A stretch of DNA of 45,833 bases, from NCBI GenBank assembly GCA_963170165.1, contig CAUJGQ010000067.1:1-45833 (forward strand), read 5' to 3'. The notes beneath the pieces were generated by a model that was not told the origin of the DNA, did not search any database, and was given only the letters and a program-made list of their open reading frames with translations. A program made the translations under genes and the position numbers. Shown here piece by piece: positions 31,002-39,063 of the stretch; the first letter of the stretch is position 1; the number at the start of each line of letters is the position of its first letter. The stretch is from Chloroflexota bacterium. GTDB taxonomy: Bacteria > Chloroflexota > Dehalococcoidia > CAUJGQ01.

Positions 31002-32078
31002 ATGACCAACCCTGCCACCGAAATGTATCTCGACCCCTGGGCCGCCCCCCTGCTGGAGGGCGGTCCGGTGGATAACCGGCGGACGCTGGGCCTGCCCGCC
31101 CCCCACGCCGAGAATGTCGCCCGCGCTGCCGCCGCGCTGGCCAACACCCGTGGCGGCGATCTGCTGCTGGGGGTGGCGCTCGGCGCCGATGCCTGCCTCT
31201 CTGCCCCGGCCGGCCTCTCCGCCGAGACGGCAGAGACGGCGTTGATTGACGGCCTGTCACTGGTGGATCCGCCCATCACCCACCTGGTCAAGACCCGGCT
31301 GGTAGAGCAGGCGGCCGGCGCGGTGCTGGTGGCGCGGGTGCGGATGAGCCCGTCCACCCCGCACCTGGTGACCGACGGCGGCGGCATCCCCCGCCTGGGC
31401 GATGACGGCATCCGTCCCGTCGCCAGCCGCCGTGAGCTGGACGACCTGTACGCCCGCGGCCGGGGTGAGCGTGAGCGTGCCGATCGCTTGATCGACGCGA
31501 TGATCGAGAAGCTGACGCTGGCGCACTATGCCTTCTACAGCGTGGCAATCATCGCCTGCACGCATGAGCCCTCGGCCGAGCCGTTCAGCGCCGCCGCCGC
31601 CGGGCTGCTGGCTCCGCCAGATGACCCGTTCGTGCGTGCCTTTGGCCTGGCCGCCTACGAGCCCCGTAGCGGCCCGGCCGAGCTGGAGCTGCGCGGGCCG
31701 GAGGAGACCGGCGCCTATCTGCGCGTCACCCGTAGCGGCTGTGTGGCGGCGGGCGAGGTGCAGCGCCGTCCCTATCATGAGGAGCTGGACCAGGCAGCCC
31801 GCTTCCGTGACCGGCTGGAATCGCTGGCGGCCTCGGCCTGCCGGCTGCTGGGCCACGCGGCCGACCCGGTAATGGTGCCGCATCTGTTTGTGGAAGGGGT
31901 GCGCGGTCTGCGCCTGGTGCTCAACGCGGAGCGGCGCATCACCACCGGCTCGGCCCCCCAGGATACCGCTCGCTACGCTCTCCCCCTGGGCGATGCCCGC
32001 GACCCCGAATACCCCGCGCGCCTGGCGCTGGAGGCCTTCGCCCGCCTGGAGTCGCTCTTCCGCCCGCCGGAGGCGTAA
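31002..32078 (+). CDS. AlbA_2 (Schlafen-like) domain protein
   Basis: A 358-residue protein. The N-terminal half has the AlbA_2 pattern: ENVARAAAALANTRGGDLLLGVALG (about 38-62), then TPHLVTDGGGIPRLGDDGIRPVASRRELDDLYARG, which fits the later segment of that fold. The C-terminal half (from about 165) is unrecognised. AlbA_2 domains often occur in putative regulators and in nucleic-acid-binding immunity proteins. This copy lacks the usual C-terminal ATPase or HTH. The ATG is preceded by GGGTGAAAGCG; a GTG three codons earlier is an alternative. A possible -10 TACGCT lies at 30966-30971. Confidence 0.65.
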   Translation: MTNPATEMYLDPWAAPLLEGGPVDNRRTLGLPAPHAENVARAAAALANTRGGDLLLGVALGADACLSAPAGLSAETAETALIDGLSLVDPPITHLVKTRLVEQAAGAVLVARVRMSPSTPHLVTDGGGIPRLGDDGIRPVASRRELDDLYARGRGERERADRLIDAMIEKLTLAHYAFYSVAIIACTHEPSAEPFSAAAAGLLAPPDDPFVRAFGLAAYEPRSGPAELELRGPEETGAYLRVTRSGCVAAGEVQRRPYHEELDQAARFRDRLESLAASACRLLGHAADPVMVPHLFVEGVRGLRLVLNAERRITTGSAPQDTARYALPLGDARDPEYPARLALEAFARLESLFRPPEA

Positions 32079-32154
32079 GCGAAGGAATCAGCCGGGGGCG
32101 CCCCCCGCGATGACACGCGTAACGCACATCACGACCTGAGGGAGTCACTGCCAC

Positions 32155-33366
32155 ATGGAGACAGCGCCGGAGCGGGCCGGGTTTGACGGCGGGCGGCTGG
32201 AGCGTATCACCGAGCATCTGGAGCGCAACTACCTCGCACCGGGCAAGATTGCCGGCTGCCAGGTGCTGGTGTCGCGCCACGGTATCCCCGCCTACTTCCG
32301 CAGCATGGGCCTGGCGGACCGCGAGCGAGCCAAGCCGATGGCCGATGACACCATCGTCCGCATCTACTCGATGACCAAGCCCATCACCTCCGTGGCGCTG
32401 ATGCAGCTGTACGAGCGCGGCGCCTTCCAGTTGAACGACCCCGTCTCCCGCTACATCCCGGAGTGGCGCGGCCACCAGGTGTGGGTCTCCGGCGAAGGTG
32501 AGGAGATGGTCACGAAGGCGCCTAACCGGCCGGTGACGTTTCGCCATGTGCTGTCCCACAGCGGCGGCCTCACCTACGGCGCCGGCGATCACCCGGTGGA
32601 CATGGCGTACCAGCAGCGGGGCGTGCGCCGGGCGATGGGTGAAACGCTGGAGAGCTTTGCCCATAAGCTGGCGGGGGTGCCGCTGCGCTACGAGCCGGGG
32701 GAGGCGTGGCTGTACTCGCTCTCCACCGATGTCTGCGGCTATCTCGTGCAGGCGATCTCCGGCCAGCGCTTTGACGAGTACCTCAAGGAGCACATCCTCG
32801 AGCCGCTGGGGATGGTCGATACCGCCTTTCACGTGACGCCGGAGAAGGCACACCGCCTGGCCGCCAACTACCAGCGTGGGGCAGACAAGCGGCTGAAGGT
32901 GGTGGATGACCCGGAGACGAGCACGTATCTGCGCGAGCCAACGTTCTTCTCCGGCGGCGGCGGCCTGACGGGTACGATTCACGATTACGGCCGCTTCTGC
33001 GAGATGCTGCGCCGCGGCGGCGAGCTGGACGGCAAGCGCATCCTCGGCCCGCGCACGCTGCGGCTGATGCACAAGAATCACCTGGCCGGCGGCAAGGACC
33101 TGACGCAGATGGCGATCGGCGCCTTCTCGGAGACCGCCAACGAGGGCGTGGGCTTCGGCCTGGGCTTCGCCCTGACGCTGTCTGAGGTGGAGACGGGGGC
33201 CCTGGGCGAAGGCGACTACTACTGGGGCGGCGCCGCCAGCACCATCTTCTGGGTGGACCCCACGGAAGACCTGTACGCCGTGTTCATGACCCAGCTCATG
33301 CCCTCCGCCACCTTCAACTTCCGTGGCCAGCTCAAGAACATCATCTACTCCGCGATCACGGAGTAA
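32155..33366 (+). CDS. Serine hydrolase of the beta-lactamase/esterase family
   Basis: A 403-residue class C beta-lactamase-like enzyme. The SxxK motif is Ser72-Met-Thr-Lys75, and the general-base tyrosine is Tyr187 in WLYSLSTD. The late GWGGAAST-like segment (YYWGGAASTIFWVDP, near 358) stands for the third motif. It has no signal peptide, so a cytoplasmic esterase like EstB is more likely than a drug-resistance enzyme. The ATG follows GAGGGAGTCACTGCCAC. It sits between the AlbA_2 gene and argC, all on the plus strand. Confidence 0.88.
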   Translation: METAPERAGFDGGRLERITEHLERNYLAPGKIAGCQVLVSRHGIPAYFRSMGLADRERAKPMADDTIVRIYSMTKPITSVALMQLYERGAFQLNDPVSRYIPEWRGHQVWVSGEGEEMVTKAPNRPVTFRHVLSHSGGLTYGAGDHPVDMAYQQRGVRRAMGETLESFAHKLAGVPLRYEPGEAWLYSLSTDVCGYLVQAISGQRFDEYLKEHILEPLGMVDTAFHVTPEKAHRLAANYQRGADKRLKVVDDPETSTYLREPTFFSGGGGLTGTIHDYGRFCEMLRRGGELDGKRILGPRTLRLMHKNHLAGGKDLTQMAIGAFSETANEGVGFGLGFALTLSEVETGALGEGDYYWGGAASTIFWVDPTEDLYAVFMTQLMPSATFNFRGQLKNIIYSAITE

Positions 33367-33461
33367 GGGCAGGGGGAGCGGCCCGCTGCGTTGCTTCCAC
33401 CTGTGCTACGCTCCTCTCGAAGGTGGGGATAGCACCACACCAACCAAAGGAGACACGCAGC

Positions 33462-34523
33462 GTGGTACGGGCGCAGATCGTAGGGGCAACGGGGTACGGC
33501 GGGCTTGGGATGACCGAGCTGCTGCTCCGACACCCTGAGATCACGATCACCTCGTTGCTCGCTACCCAGGACACGGGCAAGTCCATCTCGGCGGTGTATC
33601 CGCATCTGCGCGGATTCTGTGACCTGGTGGTGCAGGCCGCTTCGCCCGATTCGGTCGGCCAGGATGCTGACCTGGTGATCTTCGCCACCCCAGACGGCGT
33701 CGGCCAGAGCTACGCCCGCAAGTTGCTGGACGCCGGTATCAAGGTGATTGACTACAGCGGCGACTTCCGCTTCCGCTCGGCGGCAGAGTACGCCCGCTAC
33801 GCCCGCCGTCATCCCTCCGTCCAGGGGAAGGGGCACCAGGCCGAGGACCTGCTGCCGGAGAGCGTATACGGCGTGCCGGAGCTGTACCGCGAGCAGATCG
33901 CCGGGGCGCGGCTGGTGGGCAACCCCGGCTGTTTCGCCGTGGCGATGATGCTGGGACTGGCCCCCGCTGTTCGCGCCGGCATCATTGACCCCGGCTCCAT
34001 CATCTGCGATGGCAAGACGGGTATCTCCGGCGCCGGCAAGAAGCCCTCGGCCACCCACCACTTCCCGGAGCGCAACGAGAACGTGACCCCCTACCGCATC
34101 GCCAACCATCAGCACGAGGTAGAGGTCACCGTCACGCTGGAGCAGCTCTCCGGCGAGGATGTGCACATCACCTTCGTGCCGCACCTGGTGCCCATCACCC
34201 GCGGCATCATCGTCACCTCATACGCACAGTTGCGCAGCGAGGTGAGCCAAGCGCAGGTGCAGGGGTTGTACGAGGAGATGTATCAGGGGGAGCCGTTCGT
34301 ACGGGTGATGCCCGCCGGCGTGGCGCCGGGGCTGGGCGCCGTGCTGGGCTCCAACCTGTGTGATATCTCGCTGGCCGTCGATGAGGATAACGGCCGGCTG
34401 GTGGTGGCGGCCAGTATCGACAACCTGCTCAAGGGCCAGGCCGGTGTCGCCCTCCAGAACATCAACATCATGCACGGCTTCCCCGAGCGGCTGGGCCTGG
34501 AGCGCGTCCCCATTTACCCGTAG
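33462..34523 (+). CDS. argC: N-acetyl-gamma-glutamyl-phosphate reductase
   Basis: A 353-residue type 1 ArgC that reduces N-acetylglutamyl phosphate with NADPH in arginine synthesis. The nucleotide loop is VGATGYGG (7-14), the catalytic Cys157 is in VGNPGCFA, and the expected His is in the HLVPITRG segment. The GTG start is preceded by AAAGGAG, with a spacer of about nine bases. Other arginine genes (argJ, argB, argD) are not adjacent, so it is a lone copy. A LysW-dependent (LysY) role cannot be excluded from sequence alone. Confidence 0.93.
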   Translation: MVRAQIVGATGYGGLGMTELLLRHPEITITSLLATQDTGKSISAVYPHLRGFCDLVVQAASPDSVGQDADLVIFATPDGVGQSYARKLLDAGIKVIDYSGDFRFRSAAEYARYARRHPSVQGKGHQAEDLLPESVYGVPELYREQIAGARLVGNPGCFAVAMMLGLAPAVRAGIIDPGSIICDGKTGISGAGKKPSATHHFPERNENVTPYRIANHQHEVEVTVTLEQLSGEDVHITFVPHLVPITRGIIVTSYAQLRSEVSQAQVQGLYEEMYQGEPFVRVMPAGVAPGLGAVLGSNLCDISLAVDEDNGRLVVAASIDNLLKGQAGVALQNINIMHGFPERLGLERVPIYP

Positions 34524-34543
34524 CGGGGAGCGAGGCGCGGTCT

Positions 34544-34571
34544 CCCCCTCTCCCGCAGGCGGGAGAGGGGG
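34544..34571. repeat. Dispersed GC inverted repeat with 13-bp arms (second copy)
   Basis: The arms are identical to those at 2061-2090 (CCCCCTCTCCCGC and its complement) with an AG loop. It sits between convergent argC and the small helical gene, the same context as the first copy. Confidence 0.7.
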
Positions 34572-34591
34572 CCGGCGGTTGAGGGTCCGCC

Positions 34592-34867
34592 TTACCCCGC
34601 CTTGCCGGGCGACTTCATCCGGAACTTGCCTTCCTTCACCAGCTTCTCCAGCTCGGTGATAAGGCACTCAACACCCTGGATGTCGTGCTGGGTAAGCTGC
34701 TGCCATACCTGCTGATCGCCGCTCTGGGCGTACTTGCGGTAGGCCTCGAGCCCCTCCAACTTGCTGTGCAGCGCCGCAACCACATTGTAGGCCTCGTTGC
34801 TAATGGGCGAGCCGATGCTGCCCTCGGTCTTGGTCTGCGTGCTCTGGCCGTTGTGCGTCATCGTCAT
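34592..34867 (-). CDS. Small helical protein of unknown function
   Basis: A 91-residue protein. After a disordered head, residues 25-80 make three helices (SNEAYNVVAALHSKLEGLEAYRKYAQ, QVWQQLTQHDIQGVECLITELEKLVKEG). The layout looks ferritin-like or four-helix in type, but no metal ligands are clear. The ATG follows TAGGAGCACGCATC. I do not recognise a named family; similar short proteins are known to me in Thermomicrobia-like genomes. It converges on argC. Confidence 0.65.
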   Translation of the reverse strand: MTMTHNGQSTQTKTEGSIGSPISNEAYNVVAALHSKLEGLEAYRKYAQSGDQQVWQQLTQHDIQGVECLITELEKLVKEGKFRMKSPGKAG

Positions 34868-35073
34868 GATGCGTGCTCCTACATGGATATCGCCCCAGAC
34901 GGGCATACCCCGATGCTAGCGGCCCGTCGCGCGGGCTCGGTTACCCCGCACGCGGTAAACCCGGGAGCGGCAACCGGTATCCGCCGGTGGTATGGCGGCA
35001 GGTGCGGCCCGCCGCCCGGCTGCATCCGCTACGCTGAAAGGAGCTGTGCCGCCCCCGTTCCGGCCGCCACAAA

Positions 35074-35898
35074 GTGAGGCAGCTCGTGATTCGTACCATC
35101 CGCGAAGGGGACCGCTGGCGGCTGCAAACCGCTGCCATCGCGCTGGAGCAGCCGCAAACCGGGAAGCGGGTGCTGCTGCTGTCCATGATCCACATCGGCC
35201 GGCCTGACTATTACGCCCGTCTGGCGGCGCTGGTGGAGGAACACCCCGGCACGGTGTTGTTCGAGGGCGTGGGGGAGCTGTCACCAGAGGAGCAGGCGGC
35301 GCTGCCGGAGGAGGAGCGGCGGGTATACGCCGGGCTGGCCTCGCTCAACGCCGGCTATCGCCGTATCGCCGCCGCCCTGGGCCTGGTGGCCCAGCCGGAC
35401 GCCATGCCCAAGCCGCGACCGGGCTGGGTACGCGCCGACCTGCCCGTGCGCGAGCTGTTGCGCCGGTGGGTGGCCGGGCGGCTGCCACTGGTACCGCTGA
35501 TGGACCAGGCCGGCCAGGCGCTGGAATCGGCGCTGGCCCGGCGGGTCACCCGCCTGCTGCTGTTGCAGGAGCCGTGGATCCTCTCTGTCTTCCGCCTGGT
35601 GAAGGGCATCTCTCCCAACCTCGGGCGGCTTACCGGCCTGCTGGTGGATGAGCGCAACGCCGCCGCGCTCGCCACGTTCGATACGCTGGCCGGGCCGGCT
35701 GCTCAGGACGTGCTGATCACCTATGGCGCCGGGCACGTTCCCGGCCTGCTGGCCGGCTTTCGCACCCGCGGCTACCGCGTCCGCCACCAGGACTGGTACA
35801 CCGCTCACGAGGAGCGCATCCCCTATACCGACCTGCTGGACCGCGCCGCCCCCATCTTCGCCCAGCGCGGCAGCAAAGGGGCGGGGAGCGGGGAATAG
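35074..35898 (+). CDS. TraB/TIKI-family protein
   Basis: A 274-residue protein of the TraB/PrgY/TIKI group. The first motif is LLSMIHIGRPDYYARL (about 36-51) followed by VLFEGVGE, and the last is TYGAGHVPGLLAGF (about 218-231), the two ends of a putative metal-dependent hydrolase site. No signal peptide or membrane helix is seen. The GTG start has only a poor ribosome site (CCGCCACAAA precedes it). A possible -10 TACGCT (35030-35035) lies 38 bases upstream. The role in bacteria is not settled. Confidence 0.75.
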   Translation: MRQLVIRTIREGDRWRLQTAAIALEQPQTGKRVLLLSMIHIGRPDYYARLAALVEEHPGTVLFEGVGELSPEEQAALPEEERRVYAGLASLNAGYRRIAAALGLVAQPDAMPKPRPGWVRADLPVRELLRRWVAGRLPLVPLMDQAGQALESALARRVTRLLLLQEPWILSVFRLVKGISPNLGRLTGLLVDERNAAALATFDTLAGPAAQDVLITYGAGHVPGLLAGFRTRGYRVRHQDWYTAHEERIPYTDLLDRAAPIFAQRGSKGAGSGE

Positions 35899-36004
35899 GA
35901 GGCAAGGGCGCGAGGGCGCGTTGCCCGCGGCCCTGTCTCCTTGTCTGGTAGCATGGCTGGGGCGTCCCTGCCATGGGGCGCACTTGTGCGTGTGAGTGCG
36001 TGTG

Positions 36005-37030
36005 ATGAGCGATACCGCCGCCTGTCGTGATGCCATCCGGCAGGCGTTCCAGGACTTTGGCGAGGTGCTGACTGCAGCGGAGGTGGTAACGCGGGTGACC
36101 TCCCGGCACGGGGCGGCGTTCGCCGCCGCGCAACTCCAGTCCGAAGCCGCGGCGATGACCGCGGGGGAGGATGCGCCGCTGCGCGATCTCGGTGGGGGCA
36201 AGCTGAAGCTGGCCCAGCAGCCACCGGTGCCGCCGCCGTCTCCGGATGACGTGCTGTACCGCAGCGAGAACGGCATCGCCTGGATCACCCTCAACCGGCC
36301 GGTGGTGCTGAATGCCGTTAACTGGTCGCTGCGCAAGGGGTTGATGCTGGCGTTGCAGCGCGCAGTAGAGGACAGCGGCGCCAGCGTGGTGATCCTCACC
36401 GGCGCGGGCCGCTCGTTTTGCGCCGGTGGTGATGTCCAATCAGCGCCGCAGCCCGAGGGGGAGGTGGTGCCCGGAGCGATGGAGATCTACCTCACCATCT
36501 GGAGTATGCCCAAGCCGGTGATCGCCGCGGTGCGCGGCCACGCCGTCGGCCAGGGCTGCGAGCTGGCGGGAGTATGCGACTTCACCATCGCCTCGGAGAC
36601 GGCACAACTGGGCGAGATCCAGATCCGCCACGGCTTTGGCCCGCCCTTCCTGATCTCCCCCTTTCTGGTGGGGCTCAAGCAGGCGAAAGAGCTCCTGATG
36701 CTGGGCGAGGTGGTGGACGCCCACGAGGCGCGACGGCTGGGGCTGGTCAACCGTGTGGTGGCCAACGACCGGCTGGAGGCGGAGGCGGAGGCGGTGGCGC
36801 GCAAACTGACGGCGCTGCCCCAGCGCACCGTTCGCCAGAACAAGCTGTTGGTCAACCGCGTCTATGAGATCGCCGGCTTCCACAACGCGCTCAACTACCG
36901 CGATGACCCCACCATCCAGGCCGCCGCGGATGCCGCCGGGACGGAGACGCTGAACGAGCACCTGCGCATCCTGCGCGAGCAGGGCTGGGATGCCTTCCGC
37001 ACCTCCCGCGACGCCCAGTACCGGCAGTAG
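36005..37030 (+). CDS. Enoyl-CoA hydratase/isomerase family protein with an N-terminal extension
   Basis: A 341-residue protein. The crotonase core begins near residue 83 (VLYRSENGIAWITLNRP). Oxyanion segments are GAGRSFCAGGDVQS (about 138-151) and GHAVGQGCELAGVCD (about 179-193). The first 80 residues are extra: a helical, winged-helix-like piece (ACRDAIRQAFQDFGEVLTAAEVVTRV, then LRDLGGGKLKL) and a Pro-rich linker. Such a fusion is uncommon. The ATG is preceded by a GTG three codons earlier. A -10-like TAGCAT is at 35949-35954. Substrate unknown. Confidence 0.87.
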   Translation: MSDTAACRDAIRQAFQDFGEVLTAAEVVTRVTSRHGAAFAAAQLQSEAAAMTAGEDAPLRDLGGGKLKLAQQPPVPPPSPDDVLYRSENGIAWITLNRPVVLNAVNWSLRKGLMLALQRAVEDSGASVVILTGAGRSFCAGGDVQSAPQPEGEVVPGAMEIYLTIWSMPKPVIAAVRGHAVGQGCELAGVCDFTIASETAQLGEIQIRHGFGPPFLISPFLVGLKQAKELLMLGEVVDAHEARRLGLVNRVVANDRLEAEAEAVARKLTALPQRTVRQNKLLVNRVYEIAGFHNALNYRDDPTIQAAADAAGTETLNEHLRILREQGWDAFRTSRDAQYRQ

Positions 37031-37100
37031 CGAACCGGAACGAGGAAACAGGGGAGACCGCCGCAGGTGGCGAGCCACCCGCGCACGCGCCCCCTGTTTC

Positions 37101-37508
37101 CTAATCCCGGCTGAGGTTGCGCAGCGAGCGGGCGATCAGGCCCAGGCCGCCGAACAGCAGCACCAGCATGACGATCGTGGCAAACAGCGACGTGGGCCGG
37201 AAGAAGAACGTCAGGTGGGAGATGATCCCGGCGAAGATGATGATCACCCCCACGGCGCACAACGCCCAGCCCAGCAGGCTCTTGCTGCTGAAGAACAAGA
37301 AGAAGACGCCGAAGATCAGCGGCACCAGCGACAGGCTGTAGCCGCTCGTGCCGAACAGATCCCAGCGCGTCGTGAACACCGTCACCCGGTCGATGAACAG
37401 GTAGCCCCCGGCCACCGCCATCACCAGCCCCAGCAGGAAGCTGCCCAGCCCGCCGCTGGTGCCGCCCGGCTCCCGCAACCGATGCCGCTCCCGCTCCCGA
37501 GCCGTCAT
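37101..37508 (-). CDS. Small integral membrane protein
   Basis: A 135-residue protein with a charged start (TARERERHRLREPGG) and four hydrophobic helices (about 22-42, 55-75, 79-97 and 105-126, including LFATIVMLVLLFGGLGLIA). The ribosome site AAGGAGG is strong. A longer in-frame start (MLVDVIETSS) would add 22 residues and lies behind it. No recognised family. Confidence 0.75.
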   Translation of the reverse strand: MTARERERHRLREPGGTSGGLGSFLLGLVMAVAGGYLFIDRVTVFTTRWDLFGTSGYSLSLVPLIFGVFFLFFSSKSLLGWALCAVGVIIIFAGIISHLTFFFRPTSLFATIVMLVLLFGGLGLIARSLRNLSRD

Positions 37509-37945
37509 ACCATCCTCCTTCGGTCCCGCTGCCGGGCCGCCGCTGCTCGTCTCAATCACGTCCACGAGCATAGCGCCTCTCACCCCCGCCGCGCTGTATC
37601 CCGCGCGACGAACCACACGGTCGGCAGAAGGGGAAAGCGAAGGCACGATGTGGAGCGCACGGACCGTGCCGGTCACCGTCCGGCGCGGTGCGTTCAGGGC
37701 CGGGGGCGGGCCCTTACCCGCAACCTCCTCTCCCGCCGCAGCGGGCCAGGGGGAGCCGGTGAAAGCGCGAGAGGAATGCTTCCCGCCGAGCGGGTGGGGG
37801 GCGGTGGCGGCGTAGGCGAAGCACACCCCCTCCCCGCTGCGGCGGGCGAGGGGGTGTGGGGGTGAGGGTCGCTCCCTCACTGCGGTCATCCTCCCGAGCG
37901 GGGGGATGACGCTGGGGCTCGTTGCCCCCTGATGAAACGTCCGGG
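37509..37945. other. Noncoding gap rich in dispersed GC inverted repeats
   Basis: No gene is convincing here. The gap holds a CTCTCCCGC-type repeat near 37728, a long hairpin at 37822-37858 (CACACCCCCTC paired with GAGGGGGTGTG, CCCGC with GCGGG), and a GGGGGATGACG block near 37900. These relate to elements at 2061, 34544 and 23020. Confidence 0.6.
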
Positions 37946-38089
37946 TTAGCGGCCGGGGCAGGTGCAGCGGCTGCCGGTGGCGCAGCCATTGCAGCAGTAC
38001 ATGCGCCCGTCCTTCTCGATACCTTGACCGCCGTTGCCACTCCACTGATGCTGGCCCATCCCGCAGCGCGGGCAGCTTTGCTCCTGCAT
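37946..38089 (-). CDS. Metallothionein-like small Cys-rich protein
   Basis: A 47-residue protein with eight cysteines. The first pair is CPRCGMGQH; the tail is MYCCNGCATGSRCTCPGR, which resembles the YYCCEACA...C.C ending of bacterial metallothioneins (SmtA/BmtA type). It lacks the N-terminal CxCxxC part of those proteins. It would bind zinc or similar metals. The ATG follows CAGGAGCCAGGAC. An upstream in-frame ATG adds 13 residues and has no ribosome site. It lies close to a universal stress protein and an arsenic pair. Confidence 0.65.
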   Translation of the reverse strand: MQEQSCPRCGMGQHQWSGNGGQGIEKDGRMYCCNGCATGSRCTCPGR

Positions 38090-38184
38090 GTCCTGGCTCC
38101 TGTCATGTGATGCTTCCACCATAACCACGCGTAGACGAGCGATAGTATCCCCCGCCGGGCGTAGCAGGCTGGGCGCATCACGCC

Positions 38185-38210
38185 AAAAGACCGGGCTGCG
38201 ACGCCCGGTC
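38185..38210 (-). terminator. Intrinsic terminator of the universal stress protein gene
   Basis: Read on the minus strand, GACCGGGC and GCCCGGTC (8-base arms) flank a 6-base loop and are followed by TTTT. It lies about 30 bases past the stop of the universal stress protein gene, a normal intrinsic terminator position. Confidence 0.7.
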
Positions 38211-38239
38211 CTGTTGCCAGGTGGCGCGGGATGATGCGG

Positions 38240-38749
38240 CTACGGCTTGAGCACGAGCACCGGGGCAACGCCGCTGCGAATCACCTTTTCGGTGACGGAG
38301 CCGTTAATCAGGTGGCTGATACCGTGGCGGCCATGGGTGGTCATGGCGATCAGGTCGGCGCCGGTGGCCTTGGCCTCTTTGATGATCGCCTCGGCGGCGT
38401 CATGCGCAATGATGGCACGCACTTCGCAGGTAATGCCTTCAAGCTGGTGGGCGCGCTGGACGAGATAGTCGCGTAGCTCCGCCTCGGCCCGTTCAACGGC
38501 CTGCTCACGTGTCTCGGCGGGCGGCGGGACAAGATCGGCGGTGGTGGGGATATGCAGGCGTGTGCCGTTGGGCGCGGCGGCAGGCACGGTCTCGCGATAG
38601 TTGAAGCTGGATGGGGTCTCGCGCGCCTGCTCCGGCTTGCGCACCGCCAGCAATTCAATCGTCGCGCCCAGTGGTTTTGCCGCGCGGGCCACCGGCTCTA
38701 AGATCGCCTCGCTAAACTGGGTGCCATCGAGCGGGACTAGGAATCGCAT
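38240..38749 (-). CDS. Universal stress protein (UspA family)
   Basis: A 169-residue single-domain Usp. The N-terminal strand MRFLVPLDGTQFSEAIL carries the nucleotide-contact Asp. The C-terminal GRHGISHLINGSVTEKVIRSG fits the ATP-binding G-x2-G-x9-G(S/T) motif, so ATP binding is likely. A Pro/Ala-rich insert lies in the middle. The ribosome site GGAGGAG is strong. An intrinsic terminator lies downstream and a hairpin (38827-38858) lies upstream. Confidence 0.9.
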   Translation of the reverse strand: MRFLVPLDGTQFSEAILEPVARAAKPLGATIELLAVRKPEQARETPSSFNYRETVPAAAPNGTRLHIPTTADLVPPPAETREQAVERAEAELRDYLVQRAHQLEGITCEVRAIIAHDAAEAIIKEAKATGADLIAMTTHGRHGISHLINGSVTEKVIRSGVAPVLVLKP

Positions 38750-39063
38750 GGTGGTCTCCTCCACGGACCCGCCCGGCACGAGCCACCGGGGCACACAGCG
38801 GGCGGTGTTGATCGGTGCCGCATTCCCCGTGGGCGGATGAGATCTTCCCCGCCCACGGATAGCATGCCGTGGCCGCGGATGACAGTCTGCCAGGCAACGC
38901 AGGATCACCGCTGTGGGGTGATACCCCGACGAATGCCTGAACCAGAACCACGAAGGCAGCGGAGCGGTGACCTGTATGACGGGGACGGCCGGAGAGGCGC
39001 TCAGGGCCAGGCACGGCGCAACAGTCGTGTGCGGCCGCAGTCCTGGCCCGGGAAGCGCTCCGG
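38750..39063. other. Noncoding gap between the universal stress protein and arsM genes
   Basis: No coding frame is convincing. It includes a 10-base-arm hairpin (CCGTGGGCGG at 38827-38836 with CCGCCCACGG at 38849-38858), upstream of the stress gene on its strand. The rest shows no clear signal. Confidence 0.55.

Noticed and set aside
32155-33366. Beta-lactam resistance gene
   Set aside because: SxxK and Tyr motifs fit the wider esterase group, and there is no export signal, so resistance is not supported.
33462-34523. Arginine biosynthesis operon
   Set aside because: Only argC is present; the next gene is convergent and unrelated.
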